Below are positions 19,296 to 27,783 of a stretch of DNA of 47,692 bases, piece by piece. This stretch comes from Actinomycetota bacterium (lineage in GTDB: Bacteria > Actinomycetota > Acidimicrobiia > Acidimicrobiales > Ilumatobacteraceae): contig WLGW01000005.1 in NCBI GenBank assembly GCA_009703055.1, positions 1 to 47,692 of the forward strand. Reading direction: 5' to 3'. Position 1 is the stretch's first letter; each line of letters opens with the position of its first letter. Position numbers and translations under genes: made by a program. The notes under the pieces were generated by a model, which was not told where the DNA came from, searched no databases, and saw nothing but the letters and a program-made list of their open reading frames with translations.

Positions 19296-19341
19296 GCGGT
19301 ATCCCTAGGCAGACCACGCCTAACTCCTAGGCTAAAAAACT

Positions 19342-20946
19342 GTGACGGTCTACGTTCCTGAGGAATTTACTGATACTGAATCCGACATTCTTCGTCGGTA
19401 TTTTACGAACCTTGACCAGCCAGTTTTTGCGCTTGTCAACCTTCCTGAGGTTGTGAAGGGAGCCCTGTTCGCGCGTTACAGCCGCAGTCCACGTAGCTTG
19501 CGCCGCCTCTTCCTGGATGAGTTCGTTAACGATCTCGAGATCAAGGGCGATCAGGCTGTTGATGCAACTGTGGGCGTTGATCGCGCAGAATCTCTGTACG
19601 AGAAAGTTTTCGTTGAATACGGCGATGACTCAGTTGCGCAGTTGGGTGGGGTTCACCTCGCCTGTGAGCAAGCATCGAATATTCTCACCAAGATTCTCGA
19701 GTGGGGCCGCTTAATGAGCTACCTCGAGCAATCAACTCGCTACATCGCATATGACGATCGTCTTGGCGGTCGGTACCGCTACTACCGCGACCCAGATCTC
19801 CTAGAGGGCAAATTCGGCACCCGCTATGTCGGCGATATGGATCGCATGTTCGATTCGTACAGTTCTCTTGCTGAAATAGTCACTCAACACATCCGGACAA
19901 CAGTGCCCAAAGGTGAGGGTGATAGCGACTTCGTGTATCGCCAAGCGACACGAGCAAAAGCTCTCGATGCAGTCCGAGGAATGCTCCCAGCATCAGCGTT
20001 GTCCAACGTTGGCATCTACGGAAGTGGACAGGCTTTTGAACAACTGTTGCTTCGCATGCGCGCACACCCATTGCCAGAAGCTCGTGTATACGCCGACATG
20101 ATGTTGACCGAGTTGAGGAAAGTTATTCCTTCCTTCTTGCGTCGCGTCGATGTCGTCGAGCGTGGTGGCAAGTGGTCCGAGTACTTGTCGACAAACACAG
20201 CGAACATGAATTCTCTCGTCGACAACTTGTTTGGCGACTCCATTGCAACAGACGTTGAAGAAGTCACTCTCGTTGATTTTGATCCGGATGGCGAGAACAA
20301 AATTGTTGCGGCGGCGTGTTATGCATTCTCACATCTTCCCGAATCGCAGATTCTTGCGAAGGTAGAGAAGATGACAACCGAAGAGAAGTCAGAGATTCTT
20401 CGCAACTACGTCGGTGATCGTGAGAATCGTCGCCACAGGCCAGGTCGTGCCTTCGAACGCACTGACTATCGTTTCGACGTTCTTTCTGACTACGGCGCAT
20501 TCCGAGACATGCAACGCCACCGTCTTCTCACGATTGAGTGGCAGCCACTTACTCCGTACCACGGCTTTGCTCGACCAGATCTTGTTGATGCTGCAGGTGC
20601 TGCAGAACAGTTCAACGAGGTCATGGATCGTTCAGCGGCACTTTATGACGCGTTGGTAGGGGACCACCCAAGTCAAGCCTCATACGCCGTCTCAATGGCC
20701 TATCGCATCAGATATTCGATGCAGTTCAACGCACGCGAAGCAATGCACATGCTCGAATTGCGCTCAAGTCCGCAAGGACATCCGTCGTACCGTCGTGTTG
20801 CTCTTGAAATGCACCGTCTCATCGCCGAGAAGGCTGGTCATCGGGCCATTGCAAGTGCAATGACTCACATGACGACTGAAGCACCGGAGCTCGAGAGACT
20901 CGATTCTGAGCGCCGTGCTGAAGCTCGCCGCACCGGACGTTCATAG
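19342..20946 (+). CDS. Tandem ThyX-like protein (FAD-dependent thymidylate synthase family, long form)
   Basis: 534 aa with two ThyX-like halves: RLMSYLEQSTRYI in the first and DMQRHRLLTIEWQPLTPY in the second. Confidence 0.8.
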   Translation: MTVYVPEEFTDTESDILRRYFTNLDQPVFALVNLPEVVKGALFARYSRSPRSLRRLFLDEFVNDLEIKGDQAVDATVGVDRAESLYEKVFVEYGDDSVAQLGGVHLACEQASNILTKILEWGRLMSYLEQSTRYIAYDDRLGGRYRYYRDPDLLEGKFGTRYVGDMDRMFDSYSSLAEIVTQHIRTTVPKGEGDSDFVYRQATRAKALDAVRGMLPASALSNVGIYGSGQAFEQLLLRMRAHPLPEARVYADMMLTELRKVIPSFLRRVDVVERGGKWSEYLSTNTANMNSLVDNLFGDSIATDVEEVTLVDFDPDGENKIVAAACYAFSHLPESQILAKVEKMTTEEKSEILRNYVGDRENRRHRPGRAFERTDYRFDVLSDYGAFRDMQRHRLLTIEWQPLTPYHGFARPDLVDAAGAAEQFNEVMDRSAALYDALVGDHPSQASYAVSMAYRIRYSMQFNAREAMHMLELRSSPQGHPSYRRVALEMHRLIAEKAGHRAIASAMTHMTTEAPELERLDSERRAEARRTGRS

Positions 20947-21064
20947 TCTTTTTCTTAGTGACCATCGTCACTTCATCTGAATCTTTTCCAAGGATTCGTG
21001 CGTTGACTCATTTTTATGTCTAATATCCCGCCCCGAGCCTTGTGGCAAAACGGAGGAATCCAAA

Positions 21065-21526
21065 GTGGCAAAAGATGAGATTGATCCAGAAGATATGGAC
21101 GAACTCGAGATTGAAGGCGAGGACGAACTCGACATTCTCGAAGACGACCTTGATGGAGACGACCCACTTCTTAGTGACGACGACGACGCCATTGACGACG
21201 AGGACGATGACGACTCGATGAGCGCACCGGTTGTTCGAAAGAAGACCGACGAAGAAGAAGATGACGACGACATGGTTGCCCCCGACGATGTCGAAGAGGA
21301 CCTTGCCGAGATCCTGAAAGATCGTCTTGCCTCAGAAGACCTTCCGGCCGAAGAGGACGAAGTTGTTGAAACCGACGAGCGCACGGGTGCCGATGATGCT
21401 CTGCAACCAAAGCGAGCAGATGAGACCTTGTGCAATCTGTGCTTCATGTTGGTGCGAAAGAACACAACGATGTGTCCGATGGGCGACGACGACTGCCCAG
21501 TGGTCGTAAAGAAAAAGAAGAAGTGA
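21065..21526 (+). CDS. Very acidic protein with C-terminal Cys motif and poly-Lys tail (possibly DUF4193-like)
   Basis: Asp/Glu-rich N-terminus; ADETLCNLCFMLVRKNTTMCPMGDDDCPVVVKKKKK; SD-like ggagg upstream of the GTG. Confidence 0.8.
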   Translation: MAKDEIDPEDMDELEIEGEDELDILEDDLDGDDPLLSDDDDAIDDEDDDDSMSAPVVRKKTDEEEDDDDMVAPDDVEEDLAEILKDRLASEDLPAEEDEVVETDERTGADDALQPKRADETLCNLCFMLVRKNTTMCPMGDDDCPVVVKKKKK

Positions 21527-21708
21527 CCAATCCACTTCTGTCTCTTCACCGTGCAGTGTGGCGCAGAATCAACCATGTGGTGCAAGATGCGCGCTCACAG
21601 GCCCCATCTGCTCGCATGGTGGGGGAGTTTGCCGTGAAGCAAGCCGCCAAAGAGGCGAACAAGAACATACGCAAAGTCACTGAGAAGAAAGATTCTCCAG
21701 GCGTTTAA
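21523..21708 (+). CDS. Small protein of unknown function
   Basis: GTG at 21523 overlaps the upstream stop (GTGA): MTNPLLSLHRAVWRRINHVVQDARSQAPSARMVGEFAVKQAAKEANKNIRKVTEKKDSPGV. Confidence 0.55.
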   Translation: MTNPLLSLHRAVWRRINHVVQDARSQAPSARMVGEFAVKQAAKEANKNIRKVTEKKDSPGV

Positions 21709-21712
21709 TCTC

Positions 21713-22123
21713 ATGGTTGGTTCATCATTTGTTCGCACAGCAATTGACACTGATGCAACCGCAATCGCAGCACATCGTTCTGCTTCGCTCACCGAATCAG
21801 ACTTGTATCGTGGGCATGTTCGCAACCTCAGCAGTAGTGGCAGCGAGCTATCTCTTGTTGCTGGGTTCGGCACCACTGTCATGGCGAGTCTGACTGCGCG
21901 TATTGATAAGACTCACGCTGTGATCCAGCATGTTTTTGTTGTACCCGAATCACGAGAAGTGGGACTCGGCGATTCATTAATTCATACGTTGATCACAGAA
22001 CTTCGTTCAAGAGGTGTGCAATTTATCGAGGCCCAAGCACTGCCAGGTGACCGCGGAATGAAGAATCTTTTTGAACGTCATGGGCTCATCGCCCAGACAA
22101 TCATTGTGGGGAAGTCGCTCTAG
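21713..22123 (+). CDS. GNAT family N-acetyltransferase
   Basis: VIQHVFVVPESREVGLGDSLIHTLITELRSRGVQFIEAQALPGDRGMKNLFERHGL. Confidence 0.85.
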   Translation: MVGSSFVRTAIDTDATAIAAHRSASLTESDLYRGHVRNLSSSGSELSLVAGFGTTVMASLTARIDKTHAVIQHVFVVPESREVGLGDSLIHTLITELRSRGVQFIEAQALPGDRGMKNLFERHGLIAQTIIVGKSL

Positions 22124-22902
22124 CGACCTTTCCACTGAGGGGCACGCTTCTCAATGAAAGCAGTGAGGCCCTCTTTCGTGTCTTCTGATTTCAGAATTGG
22201 CGCAAACTCTGCGTTGGTCATGTTGATCAGGTTCTCATCACTCTCGTACGCCGATGCAAGAACAACGCGACGACTTGCAGCGACTGCCATTGGTGCTGAT
22301 GTAGCAATCTTGTTTGCGAGCGCCAGAGCAGCATCCAATGCCTCTCCTGGACCCACAAGATGATTCACAAGCCCGAGCTGGTGTGCACGTTCTGCCGAGA
22401 GGGGATCGCCGGTCAGAATTACTTCCATAGCGACCGACTTGCCGATTGCACGAGGAAGACGGAACAGTCCTCCCGCACCGGCGATGAGGTTGCGCTTAAC
22501 TTCAGCGAGCCCGAACGATGAGCGAGTCGTTGCAATAACCATGTCGGAAGCAAGAACAATCTCGCATCCACCCGCAGTGGCTAGCCCATCAACAGCAGCG
22601 ATGATCGGCTTGTTGCGCTCGCGGTACACGAAACCAGCGAATCCTCCGCGCTTGGTACCCAGTGTTTGACCACCAGCACTCAATGCCTTGAGGTCCGCTC
22701 CTGCGCAGAACACAGGGGACTTGTGGCCTTCCGTATTGGCCGTCAGCACACCAGCCCAGACACCCTCTTCAGCCTCAAGACGGTCGATTGCATCTTCCAT
22801 CGCCTGTGCAACATCGTCATTGATGGCATTACGCGCATCCGGACGATTGAGAGTGATAATCGCGACCTGGCCGCGGACTTCGTATGTAACTAATTCAGCC
22901 AT
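22120..22902 (-). CDS. Enoyl-CoA hydratase/isomerase (crotonase) family
   Basis: VAIITLNRPDARNAIND, FCAGADLKALSAG, KPIIAAVDGLATAGGCEIVLASDMVIA; C-terminal FIEKRAPQWKGR. Confidence 0.96.
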   Translation of the reverse strand: MAELVTYEVRGQVAIITLNRPDARNAINDDVAQAMEDAIDRLEAEEGVWAGVLTANTEGHKSPVFCAGADLKALSAGGQTLGTKRGGFAGFVYRERNKPIIAAVDGLATAGGCEIVLASDMVIATTRSSFGLAEVKRNLIAGAGGLFRLPRAIGKSVAMEVILTGDPLSAERAHQLGLVNHLVGPGEALDAALALANKIATSAPMAVAASRRVVLASAYESDENLINMTNAEFAPILKSEDTKEGLTAFIEKRAPQWKGR

Positions 22903-22937
22903 AGGTGTCACCGTAGTGGCGACCACCGTGGCGAGGC

Positions 22938-24443
22938 CTATTCGGCTGAGTCAGCTTGTGGGGTTTCTGAAGCAGCAGCCTCGACTACTGGAGTCTCTAC
23001 TGCTGGAGCATCAGATACGGGAGTGTCGACTGCTGGAGTTTCAGCAACAGGTGCCTCTACTGATGGTGTTTCAGTAGCGCCTGCAGCAGGTGCGGCCGGT
23101 GCTTTAGGAGCCGATGCAGGCTTCGGTCCACTCGATGCAGGCTTTGGACCACGAGGAGCCTTGGCATCAGCAGACTTGTTCACATCAGCAGCACGCTTCT
23201 TAGGGTTTTTGTCCCCACGTGGCTGTTGCAACGGACGCGGTGGACGAGCCTTCGGATCAACCATCACGCCGAACAACGCTGCAAGTTGTGGCATCAACGG
23301 CCCGAGACGAGTCACCGTTTTCAAGAGGTCTTCAGACACCACTGTTGGTACAGCGGGCGGAAGAACTTTTCCATGAACAGGGGAGAAGGCCGCTGCTTCG
23401 AGCAATGTAATCCAACGCTCCGATGGAGCGTCAGCTGTCATGCCAGCAACGGTGGCATCAATCAGTTCAATTGCAAGTGCAGGCGGGAAGGGAACTCCGG
23501 CCTTTGGTGGCTGCGATGACAAACGCAATGCACGAACAACACGTCCCACCTTGGTGGCGGTCGCAATGTCTTCAAGCCAATTGCGAATTTCAGTTTCTTG
23601 ACGCACGACAAGCGCCTGCTTCATCTTTGCAACGAGACCACGTGTGGCTTCATCAATCGCTACGAGTTGGTCTGCAGAAACGACGATTGAACGCAAATCA
23701 CGAAGATCAATTTCTTCAATGATGGTCTCTGCCGAAAGGGCGCGGTCACGCCATTCAGCAACTCTGAGGCGTGGGAGCAACTGCTCAGCAATCTGGACGA
23801 TGCCATCTGCCGGCACCTTCTCGCGACCTTCTGCGACTGCCTGCTTGTTCTGCTCTTCAACAGCAGCACGAACCGCGGGCACGCCACCCATCAGAACCTT
23901 CTCTGCGATAGCGCGCTGAGCTTCGGGAAGTTCTGCAAGAACTGCATCAATATTCACACGACGTGGCTTGATGCGCTTTGGCTTTGGCCGCTGAGGCAAT
24001 TCTGGTGGAGTCTCAAAGAACGGACGACGAGGACGGTCTCCACGGCCTTCAGCACCTTCACGACGCTCACCACGAGGCTTGTCGCCATCACGGCGCTCTC
24101 CACGAGGTTTGTCACCATCGCGACGAGGACCACGGCGCTTGTCGCCGTCACGACCACCCTTCTTGCGAAGTTGCTGTGTCACTGCCTCAAAAGGCTTTTC
24201 AGAAGGAAGGATCTCAAGAAGCCCAGTGCGGGCCGCCTTCTGCTTCGGTGCACTGATCGAGAGAACTCGAGTTCCGTCAAGGTCTGATTCAACTTCAGCG
24301 CGAACGACATCCTTCACTGCGGTGCCTGCTGGCACCACTGAATCGGCAACGACACCCTTGGGCTGAAGCGCGCCTGCTGCGCGCCAAGTCCAAGTGCCAT
24401 CTTCGCGCTTGCTGGTGAGTTCGATCTCGATACGACGTGACAT
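22938..24443 (-). CDS. Uncharacterised protein: N-terminal beta-rich domain, Arg/Gly/Asp-rich basic repeat, helical core, Lys/Ala/Pro/Thr/Val-rich tail
   Basis: 501-aa uninterrupted ORF; (R)RDGDKPRGER repeats at about aa 96-137; C-terminal VEAPVAETPAVDTPVSDAPAVETPVVE. Confidence 0.85.
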   Translation of the reverse strand: MSRRIEIELTSKREDGTWTWRAAGALQPKGVVADSVVPAGTAVKDVVRAEVESDLDGTRVLSISAPKQKAARTGLLEILPSEKPFEAVTQQLRKKGGRDGDKRRGPRRDGDKPRGERRDGDKPRGERREGAEGRGDRPRRPFFETPPELPQRPKPKRIKPRRVNIDAVLAELPEAQRAIAEKVLMGGVPAVRAAVEEQNKQAVAEGREKVPADGIVQIAEQLLPRLRVAEWRDRALSAETIIEEIDLRDLRSIVVSADQLVAIDEATRGLVAKMKQALVVRQETEIRNWLEDIATATKVGRVVRALRLSSQPPKAGVPFPPALAIELIDATVAGMTADAPSERWITLLEAAAFSPVHGKVLPPAVPTVVSEDLLKTVTRLGPLMPQLAALFGVMVDPKARPPRPLQQPRGDKNPKKRAADVNKSADAKAPRGPKPASSGPKPASAPKAPAAPAAGATETPSVEAPVAETPAVDTPVSDAPAVETPVVEAAASETPQADSAE

Positions 24444-24513
24444 AGGGGTTATACGGTATCCCCGTTTTACCCTTGACCATCAAGAACGCGCCCATCATCA
24501 CTAGTCTTCGCCC

Positions 24514-25032
24514 ATGGCTATCTATGCACTTGGTGAGCAAGTTCCCGTTATTCACCCCACGGCCTTCGTATCGCCCGACGCCGTCATTATTGGGTCAGTC
24601 ACCATTGGTGCCGATAGTTCCATCTGGTCTGGTGCCGTGCTGCGCGGAGATGATGGCGCCATCGTCATCGGCGAGCGAACCAGCATTCAAGACGGCACCG
24701 TCATTCACACCACTCCTGCTAACCACACCACAGTGGGGGATGACTGCGTTATCGGCCACATCGTCCACCTTGAGGGTTGCATCATCGAAAACGGCGCTCA
24801 GGTCTCGTCAGGGTCTGTTGTATTGCACCGAGCTGTCATCAGCACAGGGGCAATTGTTGCGGCCAATGCAGTGGTCTTGAACGACACGTTTGTTCCACCA
24901 GGAGCTCTCGCTGTTGGTGCTCCCGCGAGCATCAAGGAAGGCCGAGCACGGCAAGAAGACATTGCCTTCGCGGCACTTGCGTACGTTCACAAGGGTGCGC
25001 GTTTTCGTGAGCAACTTCGACGAATCGATTAG
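24514..25032 (+). CDS. Gamma carbonic anhydrase family / left-handed beta-helix protein
   Basis: Hexapeptide repeats; AVLRGDDGAIVIGERTSIQDGTVIHTTP, VGDDCVIGHIVHLEGCIIENGAQV. Confidence 0.95.
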   Translation: MAIYALGEQVPVIHPTAFVSPDAVIIGSVTIGADSSIWSGAVLRGDDGAIVIGERTSIQDGTVIHTTPANHTTVGDDCVIGHIVHLEGCIIENGAQVSSGSVVLHRAVISTGAIVAANAVVLNDTFVPPGALAVGAPASIKEGRARQEDIAFAALAYVHKGARFREQLRRID

Positions 25033-25042
25033 TTCGTGGCCC

Positions 25043-25834
25043 ATGGTCGACTTCTCGGTTCCCGAGAGCGATCAAGAACTCGTCTCCGACCTCTTGTGGT
25101 CACTCGGAGTCGTGGCAATTGAAGAGCGAGAACTCTCTTCTGATCGCATCATTCTGCGGACCAGCATGGGGGATGACCCGGAGAACGCAGTCGCGACAGT
25201 TGTCAGTGCATTTCCCGACATTGCAGTCGAACGAATCAACATTGCTCGCTCAGTAGCCGACACGTGGAGGGAACATGCTGTTCCCACATGGGTGAATGAT
25301 GATGTTGCACTCGTCCCTGCGTGGATCGATGCTCCAAAGAACTCGACGCCAATTTACGTTGAACCTCTCGACACTTTTGGGCTCGGCAATCACCCCACAA
25401 CAGTTCTCACCTTGCGACTTGCTCTGCAACATGTGCGCACTGGATCAACTGTCTTCGACCTCGGGTGCGGATCAGGAGTTCTGGCAATAGGGCTCGCTGT
25501 TCTGAAGCAATGCCGGTGCAACGTGTATGACATTGCCGACAGTGCGAAGAAAGCCGTGGAGGAAAATGCACGCATTAACAATGCCGACCACGTGTCGTGG
25601 GTTAATGGTTATCCATCGAAACCATCGGATGCTGTTTTGGCAAACATCCTTGCGCCTGTCCTTATCGAGGAATCCGAAAGAATTACCAACTCAGTCAGAA
25701 GCAGGGGATTGCTGTTCCTGAGTGGCATGCGCACTGAGCAGGTAACGCGGGTACTGGGTGAATACTCAGAGTTTTCTCTTCTCGACAGTGACGAGATGGA
25801 CGGCTGGACTGCCGTTGCACTTCAAAAGAAATAG
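25043..25834 (+). CDS. prmA: Ribosomal protein L11 methyltransferase-like (PrmA family)
   Basis: DTFGLGNHPTTVLTLRLAL, TVFDLGCGSGVLAIGLAVL, DAVLANILAPVLIE. An in-frame GTG further upstream is an alternative start. Confidence 0.88.
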   Translation: MVDFSVPESDQELVSDLLWSLGVVAIEERELSSDRIILRTSMGDDPENAVATVVSAFPDIAVERINIARSVADTWREHAVPTWVNDDVALVPAWIDAPKNSTPIYVEPLDTFGLGNHPTTVLTLRLALQHVRTGSTVFDLGCGSGVLAIGLAVLKQCRCNVYDIADSAKKAVEENARINNADHVSWVNGYPSKPSDAVLANILAPVLIEESERITNSVRSRGLLFLSGMRTEQVTRVLGEYSEFSLLDSDEMDGWTAVALQKK

Positions 25835-26140
25835 CTACGAGATGTTGCGTGCACGTACACCGATTGGTGCGATGAGGCGATAGCCAGCTGCGTGGCGCTC
25901 TTCTTCTGATTCGCCACCCCAGAATCCGTATTCACGATTGCGGCGCGCAAAATCACGACAGTCGACCATCACTTCACATGAATGGCACACTTCACGAGCT
26001 TGTGCTTCACGACGTTCACGAGCCTGCGGACGTTCTGCAGCAGGTGGGAAGAAAATTGCAGCAAGGCCTTTACATTCGGCAGAGACAGACCACGTCGTAT
26101 CATCCCATTCCCTAAATGCGAAAAGATCTCCGATGGCCAT
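25835..26140 (-). CDS. WhiB family iron-sulfur transcriptional regulator
   Basis: AECKGLAAIFFPP..., VCHSCEVMVDCRDFARRNREYGFWGGESEEER; four Cys and the G(F)WGG motif. Confidence 0.96.
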   Translation of the reverse strand: MAIGDLFAFREWDDTTWSVSAECKGLAAIFFPPAAERPQARERREAQAREVCHSCEVMVDCRDFARRNREYGFWGGESEEERHAAGYRLIAPIGVRARNIS

Positions 26141-26225
26141 TGTTGTCCCCCAACTTCAGTGCCTTGGGACACATTAGCGGAATTGACTCCTCAGTCAATT
26201 CTTGACATTTCGTCAAAGAATCGGG

Positions 26226-27275
26226 TCAAGAAAAAGCGGCGATGACACCGGCTGCGAATGCGTCAACATCGGCTTCCGTGGAGTCCCAAGAAGTCATCCA
26301 GCGCACCTGAGATCGGCTGATATCCCAGTCCCAGAAGAAATTCCAGTCTTGAAGTTTCTTCTTGATATCTGGAGGGAGAACTGGGTACATGCTGTTGACG
26401 GCAGGGGAGCCAATCTCCAGACCTGGGATATCGGAGACCGCGTGAAACAAACGCTGCGCCATCGCGTTTGCCTGCGCCGCTGTCTCCAGCCACAGACCAT
26501 CAGACAAAGCCTCAACGAACTGTGCAGCCGCATACCGTTGCTTCGAAGGCAATTGAGTTGCTTGTTTCCGAATGTATGCACTTCGATCCGATGCAACACC
26601 ACGACGCAACAGAACTGCTTCTGCGCCCAACATCGCATTCTTTGTTCCACCAAATGAGACAGCATCAACACCGGCTTCAAATGTCATCGCGCGGAATGTG
26701 GCGGCGTCACCACCAAGCGCTGCAACAGCATTTGAGATACGCGCACCATCGAGATGGACGCGCATTCCAAATGAGTGTGCTGTTTCGCAAATGGCACGAA
26801 TTTCTTCGATGGAATACAACCCACCAAGTTCAGTGGCCTGAGTAATGGAAACAACTCCTGGTTGCACATGATGAACATTTCCGATGGCCCCCGCAAGCGA
26901 TGTGATGTGCTCGGGAGTTAACTTCCCGTCGGCGGCATCAACGTCATGCAACTTGACACCAAGAAACTTCTCCGGCGCACCTGTCTCATCAACATTGATA
27001 TGAGCCCAGTTCGTGCAGATCACAGAATCTGCAGGCTTCAACAAACTTGCCAGTGCAACGACATTTGAACCCGTTCCGTTGAACGTGAAGAGAACATCAA
27101 CTTCTACGCCACACAACTCCTCGAAGAGGGAAGTGGCTTGCTTTGTGAGTGCGTCACCGCCGTACGCCATCACATGACCCTCATTGGCACGAGCAATTGC
27201 ATCGATGTACCGAGGATGGGCGCCAGAGAAATTGTCACTTGCGAAAAAACTGTTGGGCGCTGGGGGAAGTTCCAC
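26226..27275 (-). CDS. ltaE: Low-specificity L-threonine aldolase
   Basis: SDNFSGAHPRYIDAI, VHLDGARISNAVAALG, VSFGGTKNAMLGAEAVL. Confidence 0.94.
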   Translation of the reverse strand: MELPPAPNSFFASDNFSGAHPRYIDAIARANEGHVMAYGGDALTKQATSLFEELCGVEVDVLFTFNGTGSNVVALASLLKPADSVICTNWAHINVDETGAPEKFLGVKLHDVDAADGKLTPEHITSLAGAIGNVHHVQPGVVSITQATELGGLYSIEEIRAICETAHSFGMRVHLDGARISNAVAALGGDAATFRAMTFEAGVDAVSFGGTKNAMLGAEAVLLRRGVASDRSAYIRKQATQLPSKQRYAAAQFVEALSDGLWLETAAQANAMAQRLFHAVSDIPGLEIGSPAVNSMYPVLPPDIKKKLQDWNFFWDWDISRSQVRWMTSWDSTEADVDAFAAGVIAAFS

Positions 27276-27307
27276 ATCTGCAATCTACTCCGCGTTATCA
27301 TTTCGTC

Positions 27308-27697
27308 ATGACGAAATCAGCAGATGATGGAGTAGTGCGGGGAACAGAGCGCCGTTGTCGATGGTGTCGACATGCCCTGGCCGCTCAAGACGGACCCGGC
27401 CGTCGCAAGGAGTTCTGCAGCCAGAAATGCCGTCAATGGGATTGGGTCTCTAGACAGCGAGCAACCGAGTTAGAGCTGTCTGAGAACGAACTGGTGATGA
27501 CTCGCGAGGAACTTGATGCACTCAAGGATCAGATCTACGTATTGCATTGCGCATTGACGGATGCACGCAATGACTTATCGAAACCTCGTCATACAAAGGA
27601 TTCAATTCGAGAGATCCTGGAATGGGTCATGGACGCCGCAGAGCCAGTCGCCAATGCATCTCTGCACCCCTCTTCGCCATCCGCGTTACGCCCATAA
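27308..27697 (+). CDS. Zinc-ribbon plus coiled-coil protein of unknown function
   Basis: RRCRWCRHALAAQDGPGRRKEFCSQKCRQWDWVSRQRATELELSENELVMTREELDALKDQI. Confidence 0.8.
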   Translation: MTKSADDGVVRGTERRCRWCRHALAAQDGPGRRKEFCSQKCRQWDWVSRQRATELELSENELVMTREELDALKDQIYVLHCALTDARNDLSKPRHTKDSIREILEWVMDAAEPVANASLHPSSPSALRP

Positions 27698-27783
27698 TGT
27701 CCGTTATGTAATTTATGTATTGACCAATAACCCCAATGGTTTGCAACGGTTCTCCCCGCCTGACTGGCACCTAAGGTGCTCAC

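Noticed and set aside
20957-20972. Small hairpin agtgac-catc-gtcact after the ThyX-like gene as a terminator
   Set aside because: Short stem and no clear downstream T-run; too weak to call.
20968-21585. 205-aa minus-strand Ser-rich ORF
   Set aside because: Antisense of the Asp/Glu-rich GAC/GAT/GAA codons of the acidic protein at 21065; low-complexity artefact.
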